Assembly (NCBI GenBank): GCA_000435615.1
Contig: FR882035.1
Span: forward strand, 79,916-129,534
Length of the DNA stretch: 49,619 nucleotides
Direction of reading: 5' to 3'
DNA from: Firmicutes bacterium CAG:238
GTDB lineage: Bacteria; Bacillota; Clostridia; Peptostreptococcales; Anaerovoracaceae
The position numbers and the translations under genes are program-made. Below are positions 15,613 to 22,541 of this stretch, in pieces. How positions within the stretch are numbered: position 1 is the stretch's first letter; the number at the start of each line of letters is the position of its first letter. Below the pieces are notes generated by a model. The model was not told where the DNA came from, ran no database searches, and saw nothing but the letters and a program-made list of their open reading frames with translations.

Positions 15613-15642
15613 CGGTCGTTTGAATAAAACAACCGATTTTTT
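15613..15642. terminator. Bidirectional terminator at the 3' end of lysE
   Basis: CGGTCGTTT (15613-15621) pairs with AAACAACCG (15627-15635) with one mismatch, flanked by AAAAAG on the left and ATTTTTTT on the right, so it can work on both strands. It lies just past the lysE stop. Confidence 0.65.
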
Positions 15643-15658
15643 TACAATGACTGCGCTT

Positions 15659-16282
15659 CTATCCGAAATAAGGCAGAATCATCTGGATGAAGCTCCACAG
15701 GAGTTTGAGACCGTAGAAGATGATGACGACACCGCAGATAATGTTGATAATACGCAGTGCTTTGTCATTGAATTTGGCACTGAATAATGAAACGATGGTT
15801 GCAACGGAAGTGAACCAAATAACAGAAGCACTTGCAAAGCCGCCTGCGAAGAGAAAATCGGTTCCGGCAGGAAGCGTTGCTTTAAAGGCACCCAGCATCA
15901 TCGAACCGTCAATCAGAGCCTGCGGGTTAAACCAGGTAACAACACATGCGGTCGTAATTACTTTTGCAATCGGAATATCGACCTTTGTATTGCTGTCCAT
16001 GGTATCGTGAGCACGGACGAGTCCTTGTCCTATCCAGATTACAATTAAACTTCCTATACCTAAAATAATCATTTCCAAGATTGGGGAGGCACTCATGATA
16101 GCACCTATGCCAAAAAAGCATGCCATACCCAGAGTGACATCAAAGAAAATGATAATCAAAACGGTTAAATATACGCGGCTTCGACGCTGTGTGAGGGCTG
16201 TGTTGATGAGAAACAAATTCTGAAGACCTATCGGCGCACAATATGCCAGACCAATCGTCAATCCTTGTAAGTAAATATCCAT
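15659..16282 (-). CDS. LysE/ArgO-family amino acid exporter
   Basis: 207 residues with about six membrane helices. MDIYLQGLTIGLAYCAPIGLQNLFLINTAL at the start and TTACVVTWFNPQALIDGSMMLGAF in the middle are LysE-family signatures (the NPQA motif is typical). Family members export basic or other amino acids to prevent overload. Start ATG 16282 is chosen over the longer frame because GGAGGATTTTT precedes it and the protein then begins at the first helix. It is divergent from an HxlR-family regulator with shared operator-like repeats, so that protein probably controls it. In a cell degrading amino acids or opines, export of surplus is plausible. Confidence 0.85.
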   Translation of the reverse strand: MDIYLQGLTIGLAYCAPIGLQNLFLINTALTQRRSRVYLTVLIIIFFDVTLGMACFFGIGAIMSASPILEMIILGIGSLIVIWIGQGLVRAHDTMDSNTKVDIPIAKVITTACVVTWFNPQALIDGSMMLGAFKATLPAGTDFLFAGGFASASVIWFTSVATIVSLFSAKFNDKALRIINIICGVVIIFYGLKLLWSFIQMILPYFG

Positions 16283-16327
16283 AAAAATCCTCCGTATAAT
16301 TTCACAAAATAAACTTGCTCTTTTTTT

Positions 16328-16407
16328 CTTACCTGATATAATTATATTACCAACCATAAACGCTTGCAATAACGCAAAAAAAGATGAGTAAGTAAGAAAA
16401 AACTTAC
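16328..16407. promoter_or_regulatory. Operator-like repeats between lysE and the HxlR gene
   Basis: GTAAG-AAAAAA-CTTAC (16392-16407) is a perfect inverted repeat just before the HxlR ribosome site. A CTTAC half-site (16328-16332) and the palindrome ATATAATTATAT lie nearer lysE. HxlR proteins often bind GTA...TAC dyads in divergent promoters. Confidence 0.5.
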
Positions 16408-16423
16408 CGCAGGAGGAACATAA

Positions 16424-16813
16424 ATGATAGAAACTCATTACGACTGTCCTTGTCTTGAAAAATGTCCGCTGAACTATGCAATGTCAATTATAGGCGGTAA
16501 ATGGAAGATGCAGATTATATGTGCACTGAACAACAAAGGAACGCTCAGATATAACGAACTGAGACGAAAAATGGACAAAATATCAAATACGGTGCTTGCG
16601 GCTTCGTTGAGGGAACTGGAGGAAGAAGGACTGGTAACCCGGAAGGTGTATATGGAAGTGCCAATTAAAGTCGAATATGCGACGACGGAGCTTTGTGACA
16701 AGCTGATGCCAATACTCGAGGGGCTCAGCGACTGGGGTGAGGAACTGATGGCTGCCAGAGGACTTCCGACAATAGCGGAAGTGAAGGAAGAGCAAGGAGG
16801 ACCGAGAGAATGA
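16424..16813 (+). CDS. HxlR-family winged-helix transcriptional regulator
   Basis: 129 residues. CPLNYAMSIIGGKWKMQIICAL and LRYNELRRKMDKISNTVLAASLRELEEEGLVTRKVY give the characteristic HxlR winged helix. Three Cys near the start (CPCLEKC) could sense thiol or electrophile stress, as in some relatives (inference). ATG 16424 follows GCAGGAGG. Divergent from lysE and overlapping exonuclease III by four bases, so it may control itself, the exporter and the downstream genes. Confidence 0.88.
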   Translation: MIETHYDCPCLEKCPLNYAMSIIGGKWKMQIICALNNKGTLRYNELRRKMDKISNTVLAASLRELEEEGLVTRKVYMEVPIKVEYATTELCDKLMPILEGLSDWGEELMAARGLPTIAEVKEEQGGPRE

Positions 16814-17562
16814 AACTGATTTCATGGAATGTAAACGGTCTGCGTGCGATTATGGGAAAGAACTTTATGGAATTTTTCAATGAAGCGGATGCGGATATTT
16901 TCTGCCTGCAGGAAACCAAACTGCAAGAGGGGCAGATCGATATGAATTTACCGGGATATCACCAATACTGGAATTATGCCGAAAAAAAAGGCTACTCCGG
17001 GACGGCGATCTTTACGAAAAAGGAGCCGAAAAATGTGACATACGGAATCGGTATAGACGAGCACGACCGGGAGGGGCGCGTGATAACGCTGGAGTTTGAT
17101 GATTTTTTCATGGTCGATGTGTACACACCAAACTCGCAGAACGAACTTGCAAGGCTTGACTATCGGATGACATGGGAAGATGCTTTTCGTGAATATCTGC
17201 TGAAGCTCAAGGAGAGCAAGCCTGTAATCGTGACCGGAGACATGAATGTCGCACACAAAGAAATCGACCTGAAAAACCCAAAAACAAACCGCAGAAACGC
17301 AGGTTTTACAGACGAAGAACGCGGCAAAATGACCGAACTTCTGGATAGCGGATTTATTGATACCTTCCGGTATTTTTACCCGGATGCTACAGAGATTTAT
17401 TCGTGGTGGTCGTATAGATTTAAGGCAAGAGAACGGAATTCCGGGTGGAGAATTGACTATTTTCTTGTGTCCGAAGAACTAAAGGAGCGTCTTTCGGATG
17501 CTAAAATTCATACGGAAGTAGCCGGGTCCGACCATTGTCCGGTCGAACTTGACATCAGATAA
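16810..17562 (+). CDS. exoA: Exodeoxyribonuclease III (AP endonuclease, Xth/ExoA family)
   Basis: 250 residues, the usual family length. It cuts DNA 5' to abasic sites and trims 3' ends in base-excision repair. Visible motifs are ISWNVNGLRA, the metal-binding LQETK (Glu near residue 37), TGDMNVAHKEIDLKNPK, DTFRYFYPD, YSWWSYRFKARERNSGWRIDYFLVS and the catalytic GSDHCPVEL. ATG overlaps the hxlR stop (ATGA), indicating coupled translation. Confidence 0.95.
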   Translation: MKLISWNVNGLRAIMGKNFMEFFNEADADIFCLQETKLQEGQIDMNLPGYHQYWNYAEKKGYSGTAIFTKKEPKNVTYGIGIDEHDREGRVITLEFDDFFMVDVYTPNSQNELARLDYRMTWEDAFREYLLKLKESKPVIVTGDMNVAHKEIDLKNPKTNRRNAGFTDEERGKMTELLDSGFIDTFRYFYPDATEIYSWWSYRFKARERNSGWRIDYFLVSEELKERLSDAKIHTEVAGSDHCPVELDIR

Positions 17563-17577
17563 AGGAGAAAAAACAAA

Positions 17578-17891
17578 ATGCGTACAATCGGTTTTATCGG
17601 AATGGGCAACATGGCGCAGGCACTTGCCGTGGGAATGATAAAGGGCGGAAAAATCACAGGAGAAGAGATATTTGCTTTTGCGCCGCATCAGGAACGCCTG
17701 CACGAAAATGCAAAACGAATCGGCATACTCCTGTTTCCGTGTGCAGCGGGATTTTGCTTGTCGAAGAGAAAAACAGCTTTTCAGAAGACCAGGTATGCTC
17801 TCCGGGCGGTGTAACCATCAAGGGCGTTGCGGCACTGGAAGAAAACGGAATGAGAAATGCTTTTATGAAGGCAGTTGACGCCACATTCTAA
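17578..17891 (+). pseudogene. proC: Pyrroline-5-carboxylate reductase remnant (proC), internally deleted and frameshifted
   Basis: The start MRTIGFIGMGNMAQALAVGMI is the intact ProC Rossmann motif, and the end FSEDQVCSPGGVTIKGVAALEENGM ... AFMKAVDATF is the conserved ProC C-terminus (SPGGTT motif). ProC is about 265-270 residues; only about 104 codons remain. Near 17726 one A seems lost (ATA-ACT read as ATACT), shifting the frame so the 5' frame runs to a stop at 17814. After TPVSV the sequence jumps to SGILLVEE, an internal loss of roughly 160 codons. The last step of proline synthesis must come from elsewhere; the cyclodeaminase-family enzyme at 9543 is one conceivable proline source. A ribosome site (AAAGGAG) is still present. 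Confidence 0.85.
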
Positions 17892-17913
17892 AGCGGAACA
17901 GGGGGAAAATACA

Positions 17914-18726
17914 GTGAAAGAAGCGGTAAACAAAAAACAGTATACCGAAAAATGTTATCTCGACACATACCGGGTAGATCAAAATAAAATCGGAAAAGCT
18001 TCGGGCATATGGCAGCTCATGCAGGAATCTGCATGCCATCAGATGGAAAATCAGAAGCCTTCCTACTCGGATCTGCTCGATGAGGGAAAAGCACTCATGC
18101 TTGCGCGCGTAGATCTTGCAATACCCGAAGAGGTTTTTCTTGACGAAAGTCTGACTGCAAGTTCCTGGCCCTGCGAGAGCACGAGAGCTACTTTTCTCAG
18201 AAACTATACCTTGACAGAAGGAGACCGGATTGTGGCGATTGCCGACACGCAGTGGAGTCTTGTCGATACGCAAAGCCGCAAAATCCTCAAGGTCAGCGAC
18301 GCAGATTTTTCGAATTACTGGATGGGAGAACACAGACTTCTGATAAAAGATAAATTTAAAATCACGAAAGAAACCGCACAGTTCATGCACACGGTGGGCA
18401 GCAAAACGGTTAGCTACAGCGATTTGGATTACAACGGTCACATGAACAACACCTACTATCTGGATGTGCTTTGCGACTTTATACCGGAACTTGCGGCGGG
18501 CACGCACCGGGTGAGTTTTGTGCGAATTCACTACAGCAAGGAAGCACCGCTCGGCGACTGCCTGAAGGTCATCGCAACGGATGCAATTCCTGTTTCGGAT
18601 GCCGATGCAAAAGAATACGGCGTTCCGGCAGAAATCAAATATATTTTTAAGACGGAAAAGGCAGACGGCGAACTGAATGTGGAAGCGGAAATCGTTCTCA
18701 CAAAAATCAGCCCGAAAATCACATAA
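17914..18726 (+). CDS. Acyl-ACP thioesterase (double hotdog family)
   Basis: 270 residues. Releases free fatty acids from acyl carrier protein. The first hotdog has QYTEKCYLDTYRVDQNKIGKASGIWQLMQE; the second has VSYSDLDYNGHMNNTYYLDVLCDFI, the Asn/His-containing catalytic helix of FatA-like bacterial thioesterases. GTG 17914 is taken as start because GGGGGAAA lies just before it; the frame is open upstream into the proC remnant, and a TTG at 17875 would overlap it without a ribosome site. Free fatty acids could modify lipid turnover or be excreted; its place after proC shows no pathway link. Confidence 0.83.
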   Translation: MKEAVNKKQYTEKCYLDTYRVDQNKIGKASGIWQLMQESACHQMENQKPSYSDLLDEGKALMLARVDLAIPEEVFLDESLTASSWPCESTRATFLRNYTLTEGDRIVAIADTQWSLVDTQSRKILKVSDADFSNYWMGEHRLLIKDKFKITKETAQFMHTVGSKTVSYSDLDYNGHMNNTYYLDVLCDFIPELAAGTHRVSFVRIHYSKEAPLGDCLKVIATDAIPVSDADAKEYGVPAEIKYIFKTEKADGELNVEAEIVLTKISPKIT

Positions 18727-18861
18727 CTGGATATGTATCCCTTTCGCAGAAGGAAAGGGAATGATCTATGAATAAAATCCGCAGTGCGGATCTCGGAAAC
18801 CGCGCCATTGCCGAAAGAGACGCGGTACAGTTATTATGCATGCGGCAGGATATATTATACT
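18727..18861 (+). other. Structured gap after the thioesterase, with a 38-codon frame
   Basis: Three hairpins lie close together: CCCTTTC/GAAAGGG (18739-18759), ATCCGC-AGT-GCGGAT (18777-18791) and ACCGCG/CGCGGT (18799-18826). An ATG at 18769 after AGGAAAGGG opens 38 codons (MNKIRSADLGNRAIAERD...) that run into the next promoter. It may be a truncated gene relic or untranslated RNA; no family is recognised. Confidence 0.3.
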
Positions 18862-18890
18862 TTGCATTTTTTTCTAAAATATGATATAGT
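18862..18890 (+). promoter_or_regulatory. Promoter of the small membrane protein gene
   Basis: -35 TTGCAT (18862-18867), 17-base AT-rich spacer, -10 TATAGT (18885-18890), about 60 bases before the ATG. Confidence 0.55.
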
Positions 18891-18950
18891 ATGAGAGTCA
18901 AAAGAGAAAAAATGCAATTGTCAGATGAAAATGATTTAAGAGGTAGGAAC

Positions 18951-19184
18951 ATGGTTACTTTTTTGATGGAAAAACTGAACATTGTTTTCGACGGGGTATT
19001 GCAGCCGCATGAAATCGTTGCAGCAATTGCTGCGGTTTTGCTTGTAGCGGCGGTTATAGGAGTGGCAATCGCTTTGATAATGAAAACAATCAGAGATGTA
19101 AACCCTCGAAAATCAACGATTTTCAGTCACCGTAAGAACAAATACAAGAACCGTATCGGTAAGAACAATAAGAAATATATGTGA
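18951..19184 (+). CDS. Small single-pass membrane protein with a basic tail
   Basis: 77 residues, not recognised. One strong membrane helix (VAAIAAVLLVAAVIGVAIALIM, about residues 24-45) is followed by a highly basic tail (RKSTIFSHRKNKYKNRIGKNNKKYM) that should stay in the cytoplasm and could touch nucleic acid or lipid head groups. ATG 18951 follows AGGTAGGAAC; a longer in-frame start at 18891 lacks a ribosome site and overlaps the -10 element. It has its own promoter and terminator, so it is expressed alone. Confidence 0.6.
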   Translation: MVTFLMEKLNIVFDGVLQPHEIVAAIAAVLLVAAVIGVAIALIMKTIRDVNPRKSTIFSHRKNKYKNRIGKNNKKYM

Positions 19185-19198
19185 TCAGCGTTATGTAG

Positions 19199-19222
19199 CC
19201 CCGCATCTGCGGGGTTTTCTTT
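19199..19222 (+). terminator. Terminator after the small membrane protein gene
   Basis: CCCCGC (19199-19204), loop ATCT, GCGGGG (19209-19214), then TTTTCTTTTT: a canonical intrinsic terminator, placed between convergent genes. Confidence 0.85.
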
Positions 19223-19246
19223 TTGCCTTTCAAGGCGGAGCATCAG

Positions 19247-20350
19247 TTAGAAGCGATAACCGTTGGTATCACAGCATTGACAAGCGATGCCCGATACAGT
19301 ACGGCGGCTTACGCTGTTTCTGCGACAGCTGTTCGAATCCGAATTGTCATTGGAAGAACATCCGCAGCCTATGGTGTTTTTGACTGCATTCCATTCATCG
19401 CACTGCCCCACATCGTCGCATGCAACGGCAACTTCCGTGGCATTAAGAGCAAAGAGTGAAGGGCGGATAACCTGCAGGAACATATTCGGTGTAACGACGA
19501 GATCACCTTCAATTGTAAGATTGAAAGCATCTGCACAGCCGGATGTGGAATCATTTACAGTGATTTCCGGATTCAGCAGAACCGCGCATGCGTCGAAGTC
19601 GAATACCAGAATAGGGGAAACACCTCGAGCCTGGCACGGAATTTCGGCGCAGTTTACAGCGAAATTATTGCTTCCGGTAAATGTTACCGGGATGTTTGCA
19701 TTGGATTTGCAAGTGAGCTTAAAGTCGCAGCTTCTTCCGTTTGTCGTTACGAAGCCTTCCAGCACGATTGTAATGAGAGCCGTCCAGGGACCTTCGGTCT
19801 CCACAAGAATAAAATGCCCGTTGTTGTCACAAGCTTCCGGGCAATTCCTTGCCGTGCCGCAGCCACCGCAGATATGTCTGTCAACAGGTGCACAAGGGCA
19901 TTTTGTGATTTCCGGCATAATGCCGCTCAGATCCGCGACATATCTTCCGTCCTCGAATTCGAGTCCTGTTACTTCAAAACCGTCTACTGTCACATCGTCT
20001 GCATCAAATTCCGAAGAAGGGGAAAGGCTGAGTGCATTGACGGTCACGCAGCTGTTTGTCACGGTGAATCTGCTGTCACAGTTTATGCCGCCGCAGCATC
20101 CGCATCCCGAACTGCATCCACACCCGGAATTGCATCCGCACCCGGAATTGCATCCACACCCGGAATTGCATCCGCAGGAATTTGTGCTGCGGATATTCAG
20201 CGTCTGCGTGAAGTTCTCTTCGTCCGCCTGCAGATCAAAGATCAGCGGGCAGGAATCTTCCCTGGTTTCAAAAAATATTTTATTTAAAAAAACTCTGTTT
20301 TGAACATTGCCTGCCGAAGCGGCGTCCGTTCTGTTACATGAACAAGCCAT
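19247..20350 (-). CDS. Cysteine-rich protein with CGCNSG hexapeptide repeats
   Basis: 367 residues, not assigned to a family. About 36 Cys (near 10 percent). Residues 59-86 are a tandem array of CGCNSG units (three, then CGCSSG, then CGCC). Other pairs are CPC, CGGC, CGC and CQCC, the last near the C-terminus. The rest alternates polar and beta-prone stretches (FTVTNSCVTVNALSLS, LTIEGDLVVTPNMFLQVI), suggesting a secreted or surface beta structure, but there is no N-terminal signal peptide. ATG 20350 has an AGAGGT site. Possible roles are metal binding, disulphide cross-linked surface or spore-coat material; none is proven. It is divergent from mraZ. Confidence 0.7.
   Translation of the reverse strand: MACSCNRTDAASAGNVQNRVFLNKIFFETREDSCPLIFDLQADEENFTQTLNIRSTNSCGCNSGCGCNSGCGCNSGCGCSSGCGCCGGINCDSRFTVTNSCVTVNALSLSPSSEFDADDVTVDGFEVTGLEFEDGRYVADLSGIMPEITKCPCAPVDRHICGGCGTARNCPEACDNNGHFILVETEGPWTALITIVLEGFVTTNGRSCDFKLTCKSNANIPVTFTGSNNFAVNCAEIPCQARGVSPILVFDFDACAVLLNPEITVNDSTSGCADAFNLTIEGDLVVTPNMFLQVIRPSLFALNATEVAVACDDVGQCDEWNAVKNTIGCGCSSNDNSDSNSCRRNSVSRRTVSGIACQCCDTNGYRF
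20093..20176 (-). repeat. 18-bp tandem repeat coding for CGCNSG
   Basis: About four copies of an 18-bp unit (plus-strand form CACCCGGAATTGCATCCG with few changes) lie within the cysteine-rich gene and code for six residues each. The unit is a multiple of three, so copy-number change would keep the frame. Confidence 0.85.
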
Positions 20351-20462
20351 ATTTTAGATACCTCTTTTCTTTCTTTATGTTATATGTATATGCTTCGGAC
20401 ATCCAGTGGGTGAGAAAAGGGGAACCTGTGGTGGAAAAAACACAAAAAAATCACATTTACTA

Positions 20463-20491
20463 TTGAAAAGTGGTTAAAAGTGGTGTATATT
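20463..20491 (+). promoter_or_regulatory. dcw promoter with overlapping MraZ boxes
   Basis: -35 TTGAAA (20463-20468), 17-base spacer, -10 TATATT (20486-20491). Inside are two direct repeats AAAAGTGG at 20466-20473 and 20476-20483, 10 bases apart. MraZ binds short GTGG/TGGG-type direct repeats with one-turn spacing in its own promoter, so MraZ very likely blocks this promoter. A third GTGG-rich stretch (CCTGTGGTGG) lies just upstream. Confidence 0.8.
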
Positions 20492-20557
20492 GGATGTAGT
20501 ATCATGAAATAGGTGTATTGCCTTTAAGATATACCGACGGAAGGAGGCGTATGATTC

Positions 20558-20989
20558 ATGTTTATGGGAACCGTATATAACTCAATAGATGAAAAAAACA
20601 GAATGATCGTGCCTTCCAAGATGCGCGCCGGCCTCGGTGAAAGATGTGTTTTGACCAAGGGTCTTGACAAATGTTTGTATATTTACACAACCCAGAGCTG
20701 GCAGAGCCAAATGGAGAAAATTGCGAAATTACCGGAATCCGATCCGAAAGTGAGAATGTTCATAAGGCATTTCTGTGCAAACGCTGCGGAATGTGAATTT
20801 GACAAACAGGGAAGAATCGTGATTCCACAGGAACTCAAGGCGTATGCCGGCATAGAGAAAGAGCTGGTTACCATGGGTGCAATGACGAAAATAGAGATTT
20901 GGAGCAAAGAAACCTGGGATGCACCGGACAATGACAACAAGATGGATCCTGCAGATTTTTCGAAAGCATTGGAGGAATATAATTTCTGA
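20558..20989 (+). CDS. mraZ: Transcriptional regulator MraZ
   Basis: 143 residues, two tandem AbrB-like half-domains: FMGTVYNSIDEKNRMIVPSKMR and ECEFDKQGRIVIPQELKAYA, each with the Asp-x(3)-Arg signature. It binds DNA as a ring-shaped oligomer and controls the dcw operon. ATG 20558 is chosen over the out-of-frame ATG at 20551; AGGAGG lies 10 bases before it. The stop overlaps the next start (TGATG). Confidence 0.95.
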   Translation: MFMGTVYNSIDEKNRMIVPSKMRAGLGERCVLTKGLDKCLYIYTTQSWQSQMEKIAKLPESDPKVRMFIRHFCANAAECEFDKQGRIVIPQELKAYAGIEKELVTMGAMTKIEIWSKETWDAPDNDNKMDPADFSKALEEYNF

Positions 20990-21924
20990 TGGAATTTAAA
21001 CACACATCCGTTCTGTTTGAAGAATGTATGGAAGGATTAGATATTCGTCCCGACGGAATCTATGTGGACGGCACGCTGGGGGGCGGCGGACACAGCAGCG
21101 GAATCTGCGAACGCCTTTCCGAGGGGGGAACTTTGATCGGCATCGATCGTGACAGGGATGCACTTGACGCAGCGGAGAAAAGACTGTCTGCGTACAAATG
21201 CCGCAAATACTTTGTTCAAAGCAATTACTCGGACATTAAGGATGTTCTTGATGAACTGGGAATTGAGAAAATAGACGGAGCACTTTTGGATTTGGGGGTT
21301 TCATCGTTTCAACTTGACAATCCGGAGAGAGGTTTTTCGTACATGCAGGACGCTCCTTTGGACATGCGGATGAGTCAGGACGATGACTTTACGGCATACG
21401 ATGTGGTCAACGGATACGATGCCGCGGAGCTGAAACGAATCATAACGAAATACGGCGAGGAAAGATGGGCATCCAGAATTGCCGATTTCATAGTAAAAGC
21501 ACGAAAGGAAAGACCGATTGAAACCACGGCACAGCTTGTGGACATAATCAAGGCGGCAATTCCCGCGGCGGCCAGAAGGGACGGGCCGCATCCGGCGAAG
21601 AGAACCTTTCAGGCAATAAGAATCGAAGTGAATGATGAACTTGGACAGCTTGAAAAGGCGGTATCCGAGTTCTGTGATGTGCTGGCACCGGGCGGACGCC
21701 TTTGCATCATAACTTTCCACTCATTGGAAGACCGAATCGTGAAGGAAATTATCGCAAAGAGGATAAATCCTTGCACCTGTCCAAAGGAATTTCCGGTTTG
21801 TGTCTGCGGCAAGGTGGGAGACATTGAAAAAAAGGCGAATAAGCCGATTCTGCCTTCCCCGGAGGAAATCGAAAGAAATCCAAGGGCAAGAAGCGCAAAA
21901 CTACGTATTGCACAGAAGAAGTGA
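20989..21924 (+). CDS. rsmH: 16S rRNA (cytosine-1402-N4)-methyltransferase RsmH
   Basis: 311 residues. It methylates C1402 in the decoding centre of 16S rRNA. The SAM-binding loop is VDGTLGGGGHS; other family blocks are LDLGVSSFQLDNPERGFSYMQDAPLDMRM, HPAKRTFQAIRIEVNDEL and TFHSLEDRIVKEI. Four Cys near the end (CTCPKEFPVCVC) are common in the family. One-base overlap with mraZ. Confidence 0.96.
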   Translation: MEFKHTSVLFEECMEGLDIRPDGIYVDGTLGGGGHSSGICERLSEGGTLIGIDRDRDALDAAEKRLSAYKCRKYFVQSNYSDIKDVLDELGIEKIDGALLDLGVSSFQLDNPERGFSYMQDAPLDMRMSQDDDFTAYDVVNGYDAAELKRIITKYGEERWASRIADFIVKARKERPIETTAQLVDIIKAAIPAAARRDGPHPAKRTFQAIRIEVNDELGQLEKAVSEFCDVLAPGGRLCIITFHSLEDRIVKEIIAKRINPCTCPKEFPVCVCGKVGDIEKKANKPILPSPEEIERNPRARSAKLRIAQKK

Positions 21925-21944
21925 TAAATTGACAAGGAGACGAG

Positions 21945-22448
21945 ATGGCAGCTATCAACAGAGCTTACACATCTGAATACTCGACTTTGGGACAAGCCTA
22001 TCAGCCAGGACAGTGGGCATATCCTGTGCCGGAAACAAATTCTGCTGCACCGAAAGTAAAGAGAACGCGTCAGAGACCGGAACTTGAAACCAAAGCACCA
22101 CAGGCAGATACAGCCGTCATCACACATAAGATGCTGAGACGGGCGGTTTTGCTGCTCATTTTTGCAGGCGCGGTGCTCATATCCACCATCTGGATGAGTG
22201 CGAAAGCGACTGAGATTAAATATGAAATAAACAAGATAAACAGGCAGAATGTCCTGCTGCAAAACGAGATTTCGATGCTCGACATCAAGATTGAAAGCGC
22301 CAACAGCATTGAACTGATTGAGGAATATGCAACCGGAGAACTGAAGATGCAATATCCGAAATCGCAGCAGTGCATCTATGTGGATACGTCAAAGTCCGCG
22401 CCGGATGACTTGGTTGACAGAATCAAAGAAAAAGCTTACAAAGAATAA
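21945..22448 (+). CDS. ftsL: FtsL-like cell division protein
   Basis: 167 residues, bitopic: a cytoplasmic part of about 63 residues, one membrane helix (AVLLLIFAGAVLISTIWM) and then an extracytoplasmic coiled coil (KYEINKINRQNVLLQNEISMLDIKIES). Primary sequence is poorly conserved in this family, so the call rests on topology and its place between rsmH and a class B PBP. It would form the FtsQ-FtsL-FtsB (DivIB-FtsL-DivIC) septal complex. Confidence 0.75.
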   Translation: MAAINRAYTSEYSTLGQAYQPGQWAYPVPETNSAAPKVKRTRQRPELETKAPQADTAVITHKMLRRAVLLLIFAGAVLISTIWMSAKATEIKYEINKINRQNVLLQNEISMLDIKIESANSIELIEEYATGELKMQYPKSQQCIYVDTSKSAPDDLVDRIKEKAYKE

Positions 22449-22487
22449 ATAAGCAAACAAAATAATATAATTTCATAAATGAAAAGG

Positions 22488-22530
22488 AGCCAGACAACTT
22501 AATACCAACATGAAGTCTGGCTTTCTGTTT
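22488..22530 (+). terminator. Attenuator-like hairpin between ftsL and the PBP gene
   Basis: AGCCAGAC (22488-22495) pairs with GTCTGGCT (22515-22522), followed by TTCTGTTT. It lies in the 93-base gap inside the dcw operon and may thin out transcription beyond ftsL. Confidence 0.55.
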
Positions 22531-22541
22531 GAGGGAGGAAC

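Noticed and set aside
20093..20176. CRISPR-like array
   Set aside because: The 18-bp units are directly adjacent without spacers and encode a regular hexapeptide in frame.
19287..20303. 338-codon plus-strand frame opposite the cysteine-rich gene
   Set aside because: It has no ribosome site, and its HPHPEL repeats are just the complement of the CGCNSG array. The minus frame is longer and has an AGAGGT site. Both cannot be excluded with certainty.
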